A program made the translations under genes and the position numbers. Of a DNA stretch of 64,000 bases, positions 33,044-43,792 are shown in pieces. Within the stretch, counting starts at the first letter, position 1. Each line of letters opens with the position of its first letter. The notes below the pieces were generated by a model. That model did not search any database and was not told where the DNA came from. It saw only the letters and a program-made list of their open reading frames with translations. The stretch is from Allomyces arbusculus (Eukaryota; Blastocladiomycota; Blastocladiomycetes; Blastocladiales; Blastocladiaceae), in contig JADHYV010000004.1 in assembly GCA_027604705.1 (NCBI GenBank), forward strand, positions 682,001 through 746,000, in the 5' to 3' direction.

Positions 33044-33907
33044 GCGGGGCCGTGGAGGTTGAGATTGACGCGGGTGCTGCGAGTGGGGTGCTGTTTTGTA
33101 CAAAATACTGGTGTTGGGAAAATACAGACGCGAGCAGTCAATTTGGACTTGGAACACGAGTTATGTTGCAACTGTGAGGTGCACGTTGCAAACCACAAAA
33201 CCTCAAAGACCCATTGACAGTAAAAATCCGAACAGAGACGGAGCAGGATCCTCTGTCAACTATCCCACTTCGACTGTATCTCATTGAGCAGTTATGAGCA
33301 CCGAGGTGTCTGCTTTGGCGTGTTGTACTGGAATGCTCCGCGAAGAGCAAGGGCGGGCATTGTTTCGGTGCTCGCGACGTCGGGGATGCAGATCAGGATG
33401 CGAACAACGATGGTCGGCGTGTCGAAACGACTTGTCAACACGAGTTTTACTATAATCGTGCGCGTTTATGACATACCAGAGGAACAAGAATGGCCACCAA
33501 CAGCGATTTTGCGAACACGAATTCCGAGCCGCTAACCCCGACGTTCATTCAGAGCTGCGCATCAACTACGTATGGCATTATGATATGTACTGCAGCAGCA
33601 ACAGCCTAACATCAACCACACCTCGACCCCCGGCGCGTGTGTGTGGCACGTTTCACCCAGCTGGTCCTTGGCGGGCGTTGGCAAGTATTGCTTCGGTGCT
33701 TGGTTCTTTGCAAGGAGATCAAGATGCAAACAACGATGTTGGGCGTGTTGGACGCATTGGACCGGGGATACTACCAAATTCACGAAAAAGCGTGCGGGGT
33801 GGACAAGCAGGAATACAATTTGACTGTCAACAGCGAAAACCGAACGAATCGAGGAACTCGTCGAGGGTGCCACATCTCTGGTCTACTGGCCGGACTACTT
33901 CCTTCTA
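33044..33907. other. Intergenic, comparatively AT-rich, with a degenerate duplication
   Basis: 864 bp without a supported gene. GC content is visibly lower than in flanking genes. Two imperfect copies of one segment occur here (see the repeat entry). Downstream of both the sphingomyelinase-like gene and the minus-strand Ser/Ala-rich gene, so this is a convergent 3' region. Confidence 0.5.
33350..33862. repeat. Imperfect direct duplication (two copies of about 190 bp)
   Basis: Copy A (about 33350-33535) and copy B (about 33667-33862) share, in the same order, TTTCGGTGCT / CTTCGGTGCT, GATCAGGATGCGAACAACGA / GATCAAGATGCAAACAACGA, GTCGGCGTGT / TTGGGCGTGT, TACTATAATC / TACTACCAAATTC and a closing CAACAGCGA..CGAA..GAG. 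Copy B has about 12 extra bases near its start. The copies have diverged through substitutions and small gaps. No terminal inverted repeats or coding capacity were recognised, so its origin (old tandem duplication or a short mobile-element relic) is open. Confidence 0.65.
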
Positions 33908-34769
33908 CTACAGCATCAACAACCCAGCACCAACCACAGCTGCGACCAGCACCGACGCGTCCGCTGCGCGGCGTGTCGACGCCGACTGATCCGCGGCCGC
34001 CGTCGTGTCGGCGCTCGACACGTTCCCGTCAGTTGACGCCTCGGTCGTCGTGCCGTCGTTGCCCGGCGCAGGCACCACCACCGTTTCGATCGCAATCACC
34101 GGCGCGTCCTGCGTGCCGGACGGCGCCGCTTTGTTATCAGCAGCAGGTGCGGCAGCACCCTGCTTGGCCGACCCGGCAGCAGAAGCAGCGAGACTCGGGG
34201 TTGCTGCGGCAGCGGCCGACGACGCGGCGGATGACGCGGCGGGCTTGGATTTGTTACCGTCGGCAGCAGCGGACGGGGTCGCCGAGGGAGTGGCAGTAGC
34301 GGCCGAGGTCGTGGCCGAGGCGGGCGCGGGTGCGTCTGGGTGGAGAAGTATCGGACGTGGTGAGGGAATGGAGTTGAAAGTGGATGAAGCAGAATGAATG
34401 ACGTACTCGTCGCCTGTGCACCAGCAAGGCTGGCCGACGCAGCGGCCTTGGCGTCCTTCTTGTCGTCCTTCTTGTCGTCCTTGGTCGTGGGGGCTACTAA
34501 TTCGCATCAACATCTCAGTGCTCCCATCCCAAATGACGCGTTCAATTTCACCAGCACGGCGTACCAATCGTCGGCACCGACACGGGAGCGTCGGCCGCAG
34601 CAGGCGCGGCATCCGCGGAAACGATGTTCTTGGCGTTGGTCGGGAACGACGACGTGGCGTGGCCCACAGCATCGAGATCCGGCAGGACTGGCGCAGCAGG
34701 GGCAGCAACGGCAGCGGCGACCATGGCCGCCAGCACAAGAAGGGCCTTCTTCGGGGTGTTGAAGTACAT
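33908..34769 (-). CDS. Secreted Ser/Ala-rich, probably GPI-anchored surface protein
   Basis: 239 residues from exons 34565-34769, 34407-34493 and 33908-34335 (donors GTACGC and GTACGT). The N-terminus MYFNTPKKALLVLAAMVAAA then VAAPAAP is a clear signal peptide. The middle is a low-complexity stalk rich in Ala, Ser, Thr and Pro with a short charged patch (TTKDDKKDDKKDAK) encoded by exon 2, suited to dense O-glycosylation. The C-terminus has a small-residue omega-site region followed by the hydrophobic tail ASVLVAAVVGAGLLML, as in GPI-anchor signals. No enzymatic domain is visible. A wall or surface mucin-like role is inferred from composition alone. Confidence 0.8.
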
Positions 34770-35203
34770 TTCTTGGGCGCGTCTATTGGTCTATGGGATG
34801 GCAGCTCGCGGGCGTGGCTGTCGAGGTCGGTGGTCGCTGAGGAAGCGGTGAAAGTATGGGTTGGTGAGAGAATTGGTCGACCAAGAGCGCCGTCGTCGAT
34901 GCTTTTCGACAAAACGTCGTTGGTTTGCAATCCCTTGCTGGAAGCGGCCGCAGCTAGAAAAGGGGCGGGATGGTGGTGGCGTCGACGCCGACAAAGTGGC
35001 CACCGCGACGATCGCCCATGCATTGGAAATCGCCTCGCACCAAGCCCTGACGCGTCTCTCATTTGGCGAATAAGCAAGGTTCACGCGAACCAGTCAAATG
35101 CACCCACCAGCTCGCGCGATTGAAAGCTTGTCGGAAATCGTATATTGCCATGGGGCCAGCGTAATCAATTACAGACCAAACCGCTACTCCACTCTCAAAC
35201 CCG
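34770..35203. other. Intergenic, upstream of the Ser/Ala-rich surface protein gene
   Basis: 434 bp, no supported gene. Contains the presumed promoter of the surface-protein gene and the 3' flank of the vezatin-like gene. Confidence 0.5.
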
Positions 35204-36909
35204 TCACCCTCGCACCGTTTCCGCGCCACCTGCCGTCGCCTCCCACTCGCGCGCCGCTGCCGCCAACGGATGCAGCCGCAACACGTCCTTGAGCTCATCA
35301 ACGAGCACTGCCGGCGCCATACGCTCGACCCGCGTTTGAGCGTCCACTTGCTGCTGAGCGCGTCGCTGCGCAATCCGCTCCTCGCGCGTGAGTCGCGGCC
35401 CACGCCGCCGCACCGTGTTACCCTCAGCTACGTCGACCTCAGCCTCACCCATCCACCCGGATCCGTGCAAGTGCGGGAGGGCGTCGGCCGCGTCCGTGTG
35501 GAACGTAGTACCGGGCACCGGTTCGAGAGCTGTTGGGTCCGTCGAGTCGATGGTCGGGAGGTCCTGGTCGGGCGGATGGGCGCCGGCGTTGGAAGTGGCG
35601 ACGAGTTGCTGGTGCAGCGCCTGCGCGTACACGAGGTCAGCGCCCATCGCGGCCACAAGCGAGTCGGTCATGTCGGGTTCGGTCAAAGCGAGGTGTGCCT
35701 TGACTTGAATCGTGCGGATCTGGTCATAGAGGAGGCGAAGTTGCGGGCGGTGCGAGGTTGAGATCGGCCCAGTATTGCCGTTGCTGGTCGACAGATCAGC
35801 GTCGGCTACCGCAGCCGACATGGAACTTGGAGACGCCGCGAACGGATCCGTCTCGTCCAGCGTGCGAGTCGCGCGCTCAAGCGCTGCCACAACCGCGTCG
35901 CGCCACGATTCCGTGGTCGCGGCCATGTTAGCGCGCTCAATAACGGCCTCGGCGAGATGTACGCAGCAGTCGATGAGCTCGCGCAGATGTTGCATCGATG
36001 GGACCGCAGAATCGACAGCGCCGGCGGCGGCGAACCCGCTGATGAGCGACGTCAGCTCCGGGTCGTTGAGAGCGGTCGTGAAGCTGTTGAGGAGCTGGCC
36101 GAGACAGGTGGCAAAGATTGTTCGTTGGTCGGGTTTCCGAAGGGAATCGGCGCCCCATGGTATTGCGGACCGTTCAGATCTGTGACAGGCAAGAATTAGA
36201 TGCGAATGACGCTTATCGCCAAGAATGTGAGAAGCTACGCACTGAAGACGGTACCCGCGGCTCACGACGTCGACTTCGCGCAGGTACCGAATCCGAGAGT
36301 GAAGTTTGGGCATAAGCTGGTCCCATGCGGCTTCGATTCGGTCGTCGTCATTGCTGACTGACCGCCCTTCGTCTCCACCCGGCATTTCCAGTTTGCGAGC
36401 GGGCTTCGCAATCTAAGGGCGACCTCGCTTCAATTTACATAGATGGCACGCTTCCGAAAAGCTTTATTGATCGAACAGTCACCCACCGACACAAGGCCAA
36501 GAGCACAAGCAGTTGAGGCCAACACATAGACAACTGCTGTGGGTCGGAAAGACCAGCCGAATCGGTGCGCAGTCAGTGATACCCTGACTGCGCCAGTCAA
36601 GATGCCAGCACAGGCGAGTGCGGTCGGCAAAAGAAGAGTCCTTGGCGACCAGCGTCGCGAGCGCGAAGTCGACGGGGCGGTTTCGCGGTCTTCGTCGTGG
36701 CTGAACGTTGGTTCATTGCTTGCAATCGAGCCATGGCCCTGGCTCAACTCGCGATCTATGCTGCTATGGTCGAGGCCATCCAGATTTGGGTGGACAAGCT
36801 CGCTTGTCTCGTCGAGAATGCCTGCGTCGTGCAGATACGCGGCGAACGGGTTGTCGTGGAGGTCGACGACCTCGGACGCAGCAGTCGAGGTGCGGCGTGG
36901 TTGGGCCAT
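35204..36909 (-). CDS. Vezatin-like membrane protein
   Basis: 522 residues from exons 36487-36909, 36243-36412 and 35204-36179 (donors GTGGGT and GTGCGT; introns 74 and 63 nt). The first exon alone reads as a small two-span membrane protein, and an ATG at 36385 could seed a separate ORF, but the splice makes one continuous frame. Residues 91-111 and 122-141 form a membrane hairpin. It is followed by RIEAAWDQLMPKLHSRIRYL and REVDVVSRGYRLQ (to residue 198), the arrangement of the vezatin / peroxisomal myosin-receptor (Inp2) domain, where a hairpin precedes an I-E-x-V-x-R-G-Y/F-x-L motif. The rest is helical, with a basic segment LTREERIAQRRAQQQVDAQ near the C-terminus. Family-level assignment rests on this motif from memory. 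Divergent from the giant coiled-coil gene. Confidence 0.7.
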
Positions 36910-37744
36910 GACGGCGGTGGCGGCGTTAGGAACAGTGCGGTTGAGGTTGCAGCGAGTTGCGGGCTAATGCACGTTAGTGCGTCCTGACAATCTTGCTGGC
37001 GCAGATCATGAAATGAACGTCTTGGTCGACCATCGGACTCGAAGGGAAGGAGAGCAAAAGCTGGGGAGACAGCTGTGTGGCGCTGTGCTCCTTAAGCACG
37101 TGTGCTGACCGCTTCATGATCATTCTGTCTCCCTGCTCGCTCACCTGGCCGGCCAGTTGGCGTTGCTTCGACGCCCTTTGGCCGGCGCCGACGACGCCGC
37201 GCATCGCGAGCCTCGGCGAGCCTCACCTCACTGACATTTTCCACAGTCCGGCACAGCAGCTGCACCGTGGCGCCCCGAGATGCCGATCACGACAGGCGGC
37301 AAATGGACTCTCCCTTTGCACGCCGACGAGCAAGGACACGACGCTTCCGTCGACTTGGACCTGGCCAGCCTCCATTACGTTCTTTGCATCCATCCATTGC
37401 ACACGCGACGGGCCCCGTTGTCGCGCAGATATCCGTTGCGCGGCGACGGTGCGCACGAGCAGCAACCTGCTCCCGGACTTCAGCAACGACAACGACGACG
37501 CCCACGACATCAAGTATCAATCAGCAACAGCATCAGCAACAACCGCACGGCTCCCGGCAAGCACGCTTGCACCGTCGACTTCTTCCAGCGCGCACCTGGT
37601 GTATCACGCTTGCGTTAGACCCGTGCCGCCCATTTCGTGCCGTGGCAGGCTACGCGCGCGCACGATTGAGCGGCCGTCTAGTCACCTCGGACCGCTGCCG
37701 CGCTTCGCGGCCCTTGCCGTACGACGGCCCCTCGTATTGGCCCA
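36910..37744. promoter_or_regulatory. Divergent upstream region of the vezatin-like and coiled-coil genes
   Basis: 835 bp between divergent starts. A CAG/CAA-rich short repeat lies at about 37515-37545. No gene is supported; open frames on the plus strand before 37745 lack preferred codons. Confidence 0.45.
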
Positions 37745-40700
37745 ATGTCCCGTCCATCGGCCGCCGACAATGACCTGCGCAACCTGCTCAAGGTGCGCTT
37801 CCTCGATAACATCTTTTGGCCGAATTTCATGCGCTAATTGTCCGTTGTCCCGGTGTGAATTTAGGACGCGCACGTCCTGGAAACCATTATTCGCGAGTAC
37901 GACCGCAAGCTCGAGCACGAGGTCGCGGCACGCACGCGCGTGCAGACGCAGGCCAACTCGGCACACGACCGCCGCGCACAGCGCGAGGCCGCACGGCAAA
38001 TCGAATTTGCCAACAAGCGCGTCGAAATCCTGGCCACGGAACTCGTTAAGTTTCTCAAGCGGCATGCAGAATTGAAGGACCAGATTTTCCAGGCGCAGCT
38101 TGGGCACGCCGGGGCGTCTGCGTCGACCGCGCCCGCGACCCCGCCATTGCCCGCCGAAATGCCGCGCGCGCTCCCGCCCGTACCCATGTCCCCGCGCGCG
38201 CGCCCGCCGCCGCTGCATCCGACGCCTTTGCGGAAATCGAGCGTGCAAATGACGACGGCGCCGATTCAGCAGCAGCCTATGCCGCTACCGCCCTTGTCGC
38301 CGACACAGCTCGCGTCGATTGACCGCACGCGCGAACGCGAGGTCGAGGAGCTGCGCCGACAACTTACGGAGTTGAACGGCAAGGTGGAGACGCTCGGATT
38401 GAAAAATGCCGAGCTTGAGCACCAGTTGCGTCGCGCTGCGCAGACCACGCCGCCCATGTCGCCAACGTCATCGCACGCACCTTCGGTCACGATCACGATT
38501 GGCAAGCTCGAAGAGCTGCAGAATCGGGTCTTGACGCTCACGCAGCAAAAGTCGGAGCTAGAGGAGCAGGTGCGTACGCGACTGCTACAGTACTCACTGG
38601 AAGTGGACGCGAAACTGACCACCAGTTTAATTCCACTTCTAGTTGAAGCGTCAGCACCCGACCGAGTCGTCGCCATCGACAAAGACGGCGTCACTCCAGC
38701 ACTCGAAAGGCGACGGTCCCACTCTGCTCGACGTGGATTTCGGGTCGACCTTTGACCTGTTCGGTCCGGGCCCAGGACTCGGCCTGAATATCTCGTCGTC
38801 GGCATCCGCACCACCGACCCAGCCGTTACCGGCCACGCCGAGCCGGCCCAGCACAGGTTCGCGGTCGCTTCCAGCACTGCCACGCTCGCCGTCACCGAAA
38901 CCGTCCACAATCGACAGTATGACGCCCATGCCGGAGCTGGAGAAGTACATTGCCGCGTTCCCAAAGGACTCGGCCAACAAGCTGCTCGATCAGGTCCGGT
39001 CGCTGTTTGCCGCATCCACGCCCGACACAGTGAACCGCGACGTCGATGCCGTCTTCATTGACCAGATTTGGCGGCTCGAGGCGCATGTGTTCGACCTGGA
39101 TTACCAGATTGGCGAGTGCCTCAAGCTCGCGACGCAGCTGCAGCAGTTGCAGTCGCGACTCGATCCGGCAGCCACGGCGCCCGGCGGGCCCGACGCCGAG
39201 CACTCGCAAGACTTCCCAGCACTACAGGAACTGTTTGTGCACCTTCTCTTTGTCACGAGTGGCGTCAAGGAGAAGCTGCGGCTGCCCGAAGCCCAGCCTA
39301 AGCGACCGCGCGACACGATGATTCTCGACCTGCTCAAGGACGTTCAGCAGGGCACTGCACCCGAGCGCCGGTCAATGGCCGTCGCGGGCAATTCGAAGCG
39401 GCACTCGGTCTTCCAGAAACTCGCCGAGCTCGATGCCGTAAAGGAACGCGATGAGCAGCTCGCGCAGCAAGTGGCTGAAATGCAGCAGCGCGACGAGCAG
39501 CGCACTCGTGAGCTCGACCGGCTCTTGCAGACGCAGCGCCGACTCGAGGATAGTCTCGCCGCAACGACCGTGCAGCTGCTCGAGGCGCGCGAATTGCACG
39601 CCAAGGCCGAGAAGCGCGCGGCTCTAGCGGAACGGTCGGCGAACGAGCTGGCCGCGCACGTCAAGGCGACCGAGGAAGCGCTCGCGAACGCTGAGGCGCA
39701 CGTCTCCGAACTGGAAGTGCGCGACCACGAGTCTGCGGTTGCGCTCCAGACCATGGTCCCACGGACCAAGCTCGACGCGCTCGAACACGAGCTGGCCGAA
39801 CGCAATGGCGATCTCGCGGCCGCGCGCGCACAGGCGACTGACGCTGAAGCCAAGGTCGCGCAACTCGCCGAGTTTGCCAAGGACCAGAAGCGCGAATATG
39901 ACGCGATGATTGAGAAAATGCACGAGCAGATCCAGGACCTGGTTGACGACGACGCCCACCGCGTTGAGACACTTGAGGCCGAGCTGCGCGACTTGCGCGC
40001 CGCGCTCGATGCAAAGATTGCCGACGTGCAGCGCGCCAATGCCGCGCTCCAGGAACGCGAGGCGCAGGTCGCTGAGCTCAACCACGTGCGCGAAGAGTCG
40101 TCGACGGTCGCAGTCGTGGCTGCCGAGAGCCAGCAGCAGCTCGAGGCCGCGCGTGCCGAGATCGAAGACTTGAAAGAGGCGGTCGCGGCGGCCGAGGAGC
40201 AGGCCATGGGGCTGAGCGCCAAGCTCATGGACAAGCAGGTGGCGCTCGACGCGGCCAACGACGAGGTCAAGAAGCTCAAGGATATGTTGGCGGAGTCGCA
40301 GGCACGTGCGCAGGAGCTTGCTGACAAGCTCGCCGCCCAGCAGATGCAGCTCGAGTCGGTTGAGGCACGCGCACGCGACTTGGCCGACAACGTTGAGCAG
40401 CTCACGACAAGCCTCGACGCGAAAATGGCGACAATTGTCACGCTCACGGCCGAGATTGACGAGGCGCACGTGTACCGGCTCGAGGCTGAGGAGCGCGTAG
40501 TGCGGCTCAAGGAGCGCATCGAGCAGCTCGATAAGCAGGTCGCGGCCAAGGATGAAGAAGTGCTGCTGCTGGCGCAAGAACGCGACGTGATGCACGATAC
40601 CCTGACGGGCGAGCTTGACGCCAAGGACCAGGAACTGACCCACGTCTCAGAGCAGCTCGGCCAGGCGACGCAGGACAAAGAGACGCTCAAGGCTCAAATT

Positions 40701-43385
40701 GCGCAGCTTGCCGACCACGCTCGCACCAAGGACCAGGAGCTCGCTCGCGTTGCTGACCAAATGGTGCAAGCAGTGCAAGACAAGGAGCTGCTGCAGGCCC
40801 AATCGCTGCAGCTCACCAACCAGGCGCGCACGCAGCAGGCCCTCATCGACGACTTGCAGGCCACGGTCGCGCAGCGCGCATCGCTCGTCGCTGAGCTCAC
40901 CAATGAGATTGCTCAGCTCAAGTCCGAACTCGAGGCCATTACGGCAGCCAAGGGCGAACTTGCCGCGCAAATTGAGCAGGCGCGTGCGACGATTCATGCT
41001 CGAAACGCCCAAATCGTCGATTTGCAGTACAGCGCAGCGGCCAAGGACGCGACGCTCGCCGAGATCACGGTCGAAATGGAGGGCCTGCAGACGACCAACG
41101 CCGAGCTCGCGCAGCAGGCGCAGGCAAACCGCGCGACCATGGCCGATTTGGCGCGCACGGTGCGCAGGGACAAGGAGCAGATTGGGCAACTGCAGCAGCA
41201 GCTGCAATGGGCGGAGGATAAACTGGTGCGCGCCGAGACAGTCGACCAGGAGCCGACCAGTATGCGCGATCTGCCTGCACGCGATTTGCAGCATGACCGC
41301 GACGAGCTCGCGGCGCGCGAACAGCAGATCGCCGATCTGACCAAGGCTCTCGCTGCGGCTCAAAACCAGGTCGCCGAGGCGCTTGCTGCGGCGGCAGTCG
41401 CGACGGCGGGGGCGATCTCGCCAGTGCACCCCGCGGTCTCGACGAGCGTCGCGGTGCAGTGCAATGGCGACGATATGCTCATGGCCAACTTGCAGACATT
41501 CGGGACCCTGCTCCGCTCCGCCCGTCCTGCGCTGCAGACGGCTGATCATGACGCGGACTCTGGCGTGTCGCGTGACTTGATCGATGACCGCACGGACGCC
41601 GCGTTCAATGGGCAACTGTCATCCATGGCCGACGCGCTCCGTGACCTCGTAGCCGAGCGCGACTCAATGGCTCAGCAGCTCGGCCAGGCCAAGTCGAAAA
41701 TTGGTTACTTGCAGGTCGTCGTCGACCGGCTCCAGTGCGACCTCGCGTCGGTTGCCGATTACGAGTGCAAGCACCGGCGCATCTTGGAACTTGAAGAGAC
41801 ACTTGCTCGCCACGAAGAGCACTTGGTCGCAGCCCAAGCGCTCCCACCACCAGCGGCTCACGTCTCGTCTCGGCCGATGCCCGATCCTGAACCGGTTCAA
41901 CGTGCTGATTCGGCCCTCGACGTCTCGCATGACCGCGACGACGCCGTCATTGCCCACCTGCGCGCGCAACTCGATCACGCTCGGCTCGAGGTGGAAGTTC
42001 TCCGAAACCAGCCTGCTCGGAACGACTTTTTCGACTCGCCTGTTTCGCTCGCACCGCCGGCTCCATTTGCCGAGATCGACGCGACGCAGCGTCATGGCGC
42101 AAGTGTGCCAGGCGCCGCAGTTTTGCAGTCTATTCAGCTCGAGGTTGAGTCGCTCCGGAACCAGGTCGCGGCGACAGCCGACTACTGGTACCAGTGCGGT
42201 CAGGTCATGGCTCTCCAATCACAAGTGCACGATCTCGAGGCCAGTTTGACGCAAGCCGGCGCGGTTGCGCCCTCCAGCACGCATGACACCGAACACGTGG
42301 ACGAGGCCGTCATCATGGTCGAAAGCCGCCCACTCAGCCCTCAGCCGACTGAACTTGCCGCACCCGACGCGGCCTGCGACGCGCACGCTGAGTGCCAAGC
42401 CAAGCTCAAGGTCGCGGAAAGGTCGATTGACGAGCTTCTCACGCGACTCTCCGCGACTGCAAATGCCGAGTACGAGCATGGCATTCTCGTCAAGTTGCTC
42501 GAGGACCGCACCCACCTTTTCTCGCAGCTTGCCGCGACCGCCGATGCCGAGTATGAGCACGGTGTGCTGACTCGACTCTTGGAAGAGCGCGCCGTTCCCG
42601 ACCCGTCCAGGCACTGTGCGCTCGCGGTTAAGTCCATTGCCGATTCCACGACTGCAGGAGACTGCTCGCGTCCGCTGTCGGACTGCCATGCTGAGCTCGC
42701 GGCGGCTCGCGCGCAAATCGACACGCTACTGACTCAACTCGCGGCAACGACCAACGCTGAGTACGAGCACGGTCTTTTGGTGCACCTGCAAGAACGGTTT
42801 GCAGCCGAGTCCAGTGCGGCGCATAATTTGGCGAATTGCCAGGCCGATCTCGATGCCGAGCGTGCGCATGTCGCTTCTATCCTGACCCAGACTGCCGCGG
42901 TGGCGAATGCTGAATACGAGCACGGCCAGCTCGTCCAACTCCATGACCGCGTTGCGGCAATGTCGCGCGAGCTTGACGCATGTCGCAAGCAGCTGGACGA
43001 AGCGCACGATCGACTTGCTGCTGTTCATTCGGAGCTCGCGACCGCCGATCACGTCCGCGCAGAACAGGCCGAGCTTCTTGCTACGTCGAACCGCGAGCTC
43101 GACACGCACCGTACCCTGCTCCACGACGCGCAAGACCGGATCAACGCGCTCATGGCGCAGATTGCCGAGTCCGCGGCCCACCACGCTGCGGCACCACCTG
43201 TCGATGCTGCAGCCACGAACAGCGTCGACTACCCCGCTCTCGTCGCCGATCTCGAGGCGCAGGTCGCCTCGCTCCGCGACGAGCTTGAAGCCATGTCCAA
43301 GGCCCGCGCGCAGCTCGAAACAGAGCTGGCAACCATCCTCGAGAAGAACATGAATTTGGTGATGGAGCTCTCTATGTATCAATAG
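37745..43385 (+). CDS. Giant coiled-coil protein (1831 residues) with AEYEHG repeats
   Basis: Exons 37745-37792, 37865-38569 and 38643-43385 (donors GTGCGC and GTGCGT). The N-terminus DAHVLETIIREYDRKLEHEV starts a short helical domain. A Pro/Ser-rich linker follows (PRALPPVPMSPRARPPPLHP, with SPSPKPSTIDSM further on), then KYIAAFPKDSANKLLDQVRS and EKLRLPEAQPKR. From about residue 500 to the end it is almost unbroken heptad-repeat coil rich in Gln, Glu, Ala and Leu. Near the C-terminus a repeated element built on LAATxNAEYEHGxLxxL occurs at least four times (coding 42461-42927), with degenerate forms VADYECKHRRIL and ATADYWYQCGQVM upstream. No motor, kinase or membrane domain is seen. It resembles Golgi, centrosomal or polarity scaffolds in general form only; I do not recognise a family. 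Confidence 0.85.
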
Positions 43386-43792
43386 GCGTGTTTGATTGGA
43401 CCCAATTCGTGTCAATAACGGAATTTCGAACTGTTCAAGTTACTCCGTGTGTATTGTGAGTGGTGGTCCTCCACTCTGAACTGGATCGCCGACGTGCGCT
43501 CGGTTTTCCAACCGTTCCTGAGCCGTGCGCTATGTACAAAGCATCTGTTAACAGCACCTCGACCCACTCACCCACGACATGTTCACGCCAATCTGTCTCT
43601 CATGTCTCACGACTGGATCGACGGCACAACTGGATTGACGGCATGACTGGATCGACGGCATGACATCGAAGAATCTGTCGCATGACGAGCGCTTTCGCCG
43701 CGGGAAGTCAACCAGATTGCGAGCTTTGGAAAAAAGGGTCGACGATGAATGAACGTTGAGTGCGGCTTGGGCTCCGCAGTGATTTACAAACA
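43386..43792. other. Convergent intergenic region with a short tandem repeat
   Basis: 407 bp between the coiled-coil stop and the ATR stop. It carries three copies of a 17-nt unit (see the next entry). No gene. Confidence 0.6.
43613..43663. repeat. 17-nt tandem repeat, three copies
   Basis: CTGGATCGACGGCATGA is present at 43647-43663, with one T substitution at 43630-43646, and with a changed end (CACAA) at 43613-43629. A minisatellite in intergenic DNA. Confidence 0.9.

Noticed and set aside
33044-33907. A retroelement or transposase gene in the AT-richer gap
   Set aside because: No catalytic motifs, terminal repeats or long open frame; only a degenerate duplication is visible.
35204-36385. 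Separate gene starting at the ATG 36385
   Set aside because: A 74-nt intron joins it in frame to the upstream ORF and yields a recognisable vezatin-like layout.
39344-40690. Long minus-strand ORF (448 codons) inside the coiled-coil gene
   Set aside because: Ser/Cys/Arg-biased shadow of the GC-rich repetitive sense frame; no domains.
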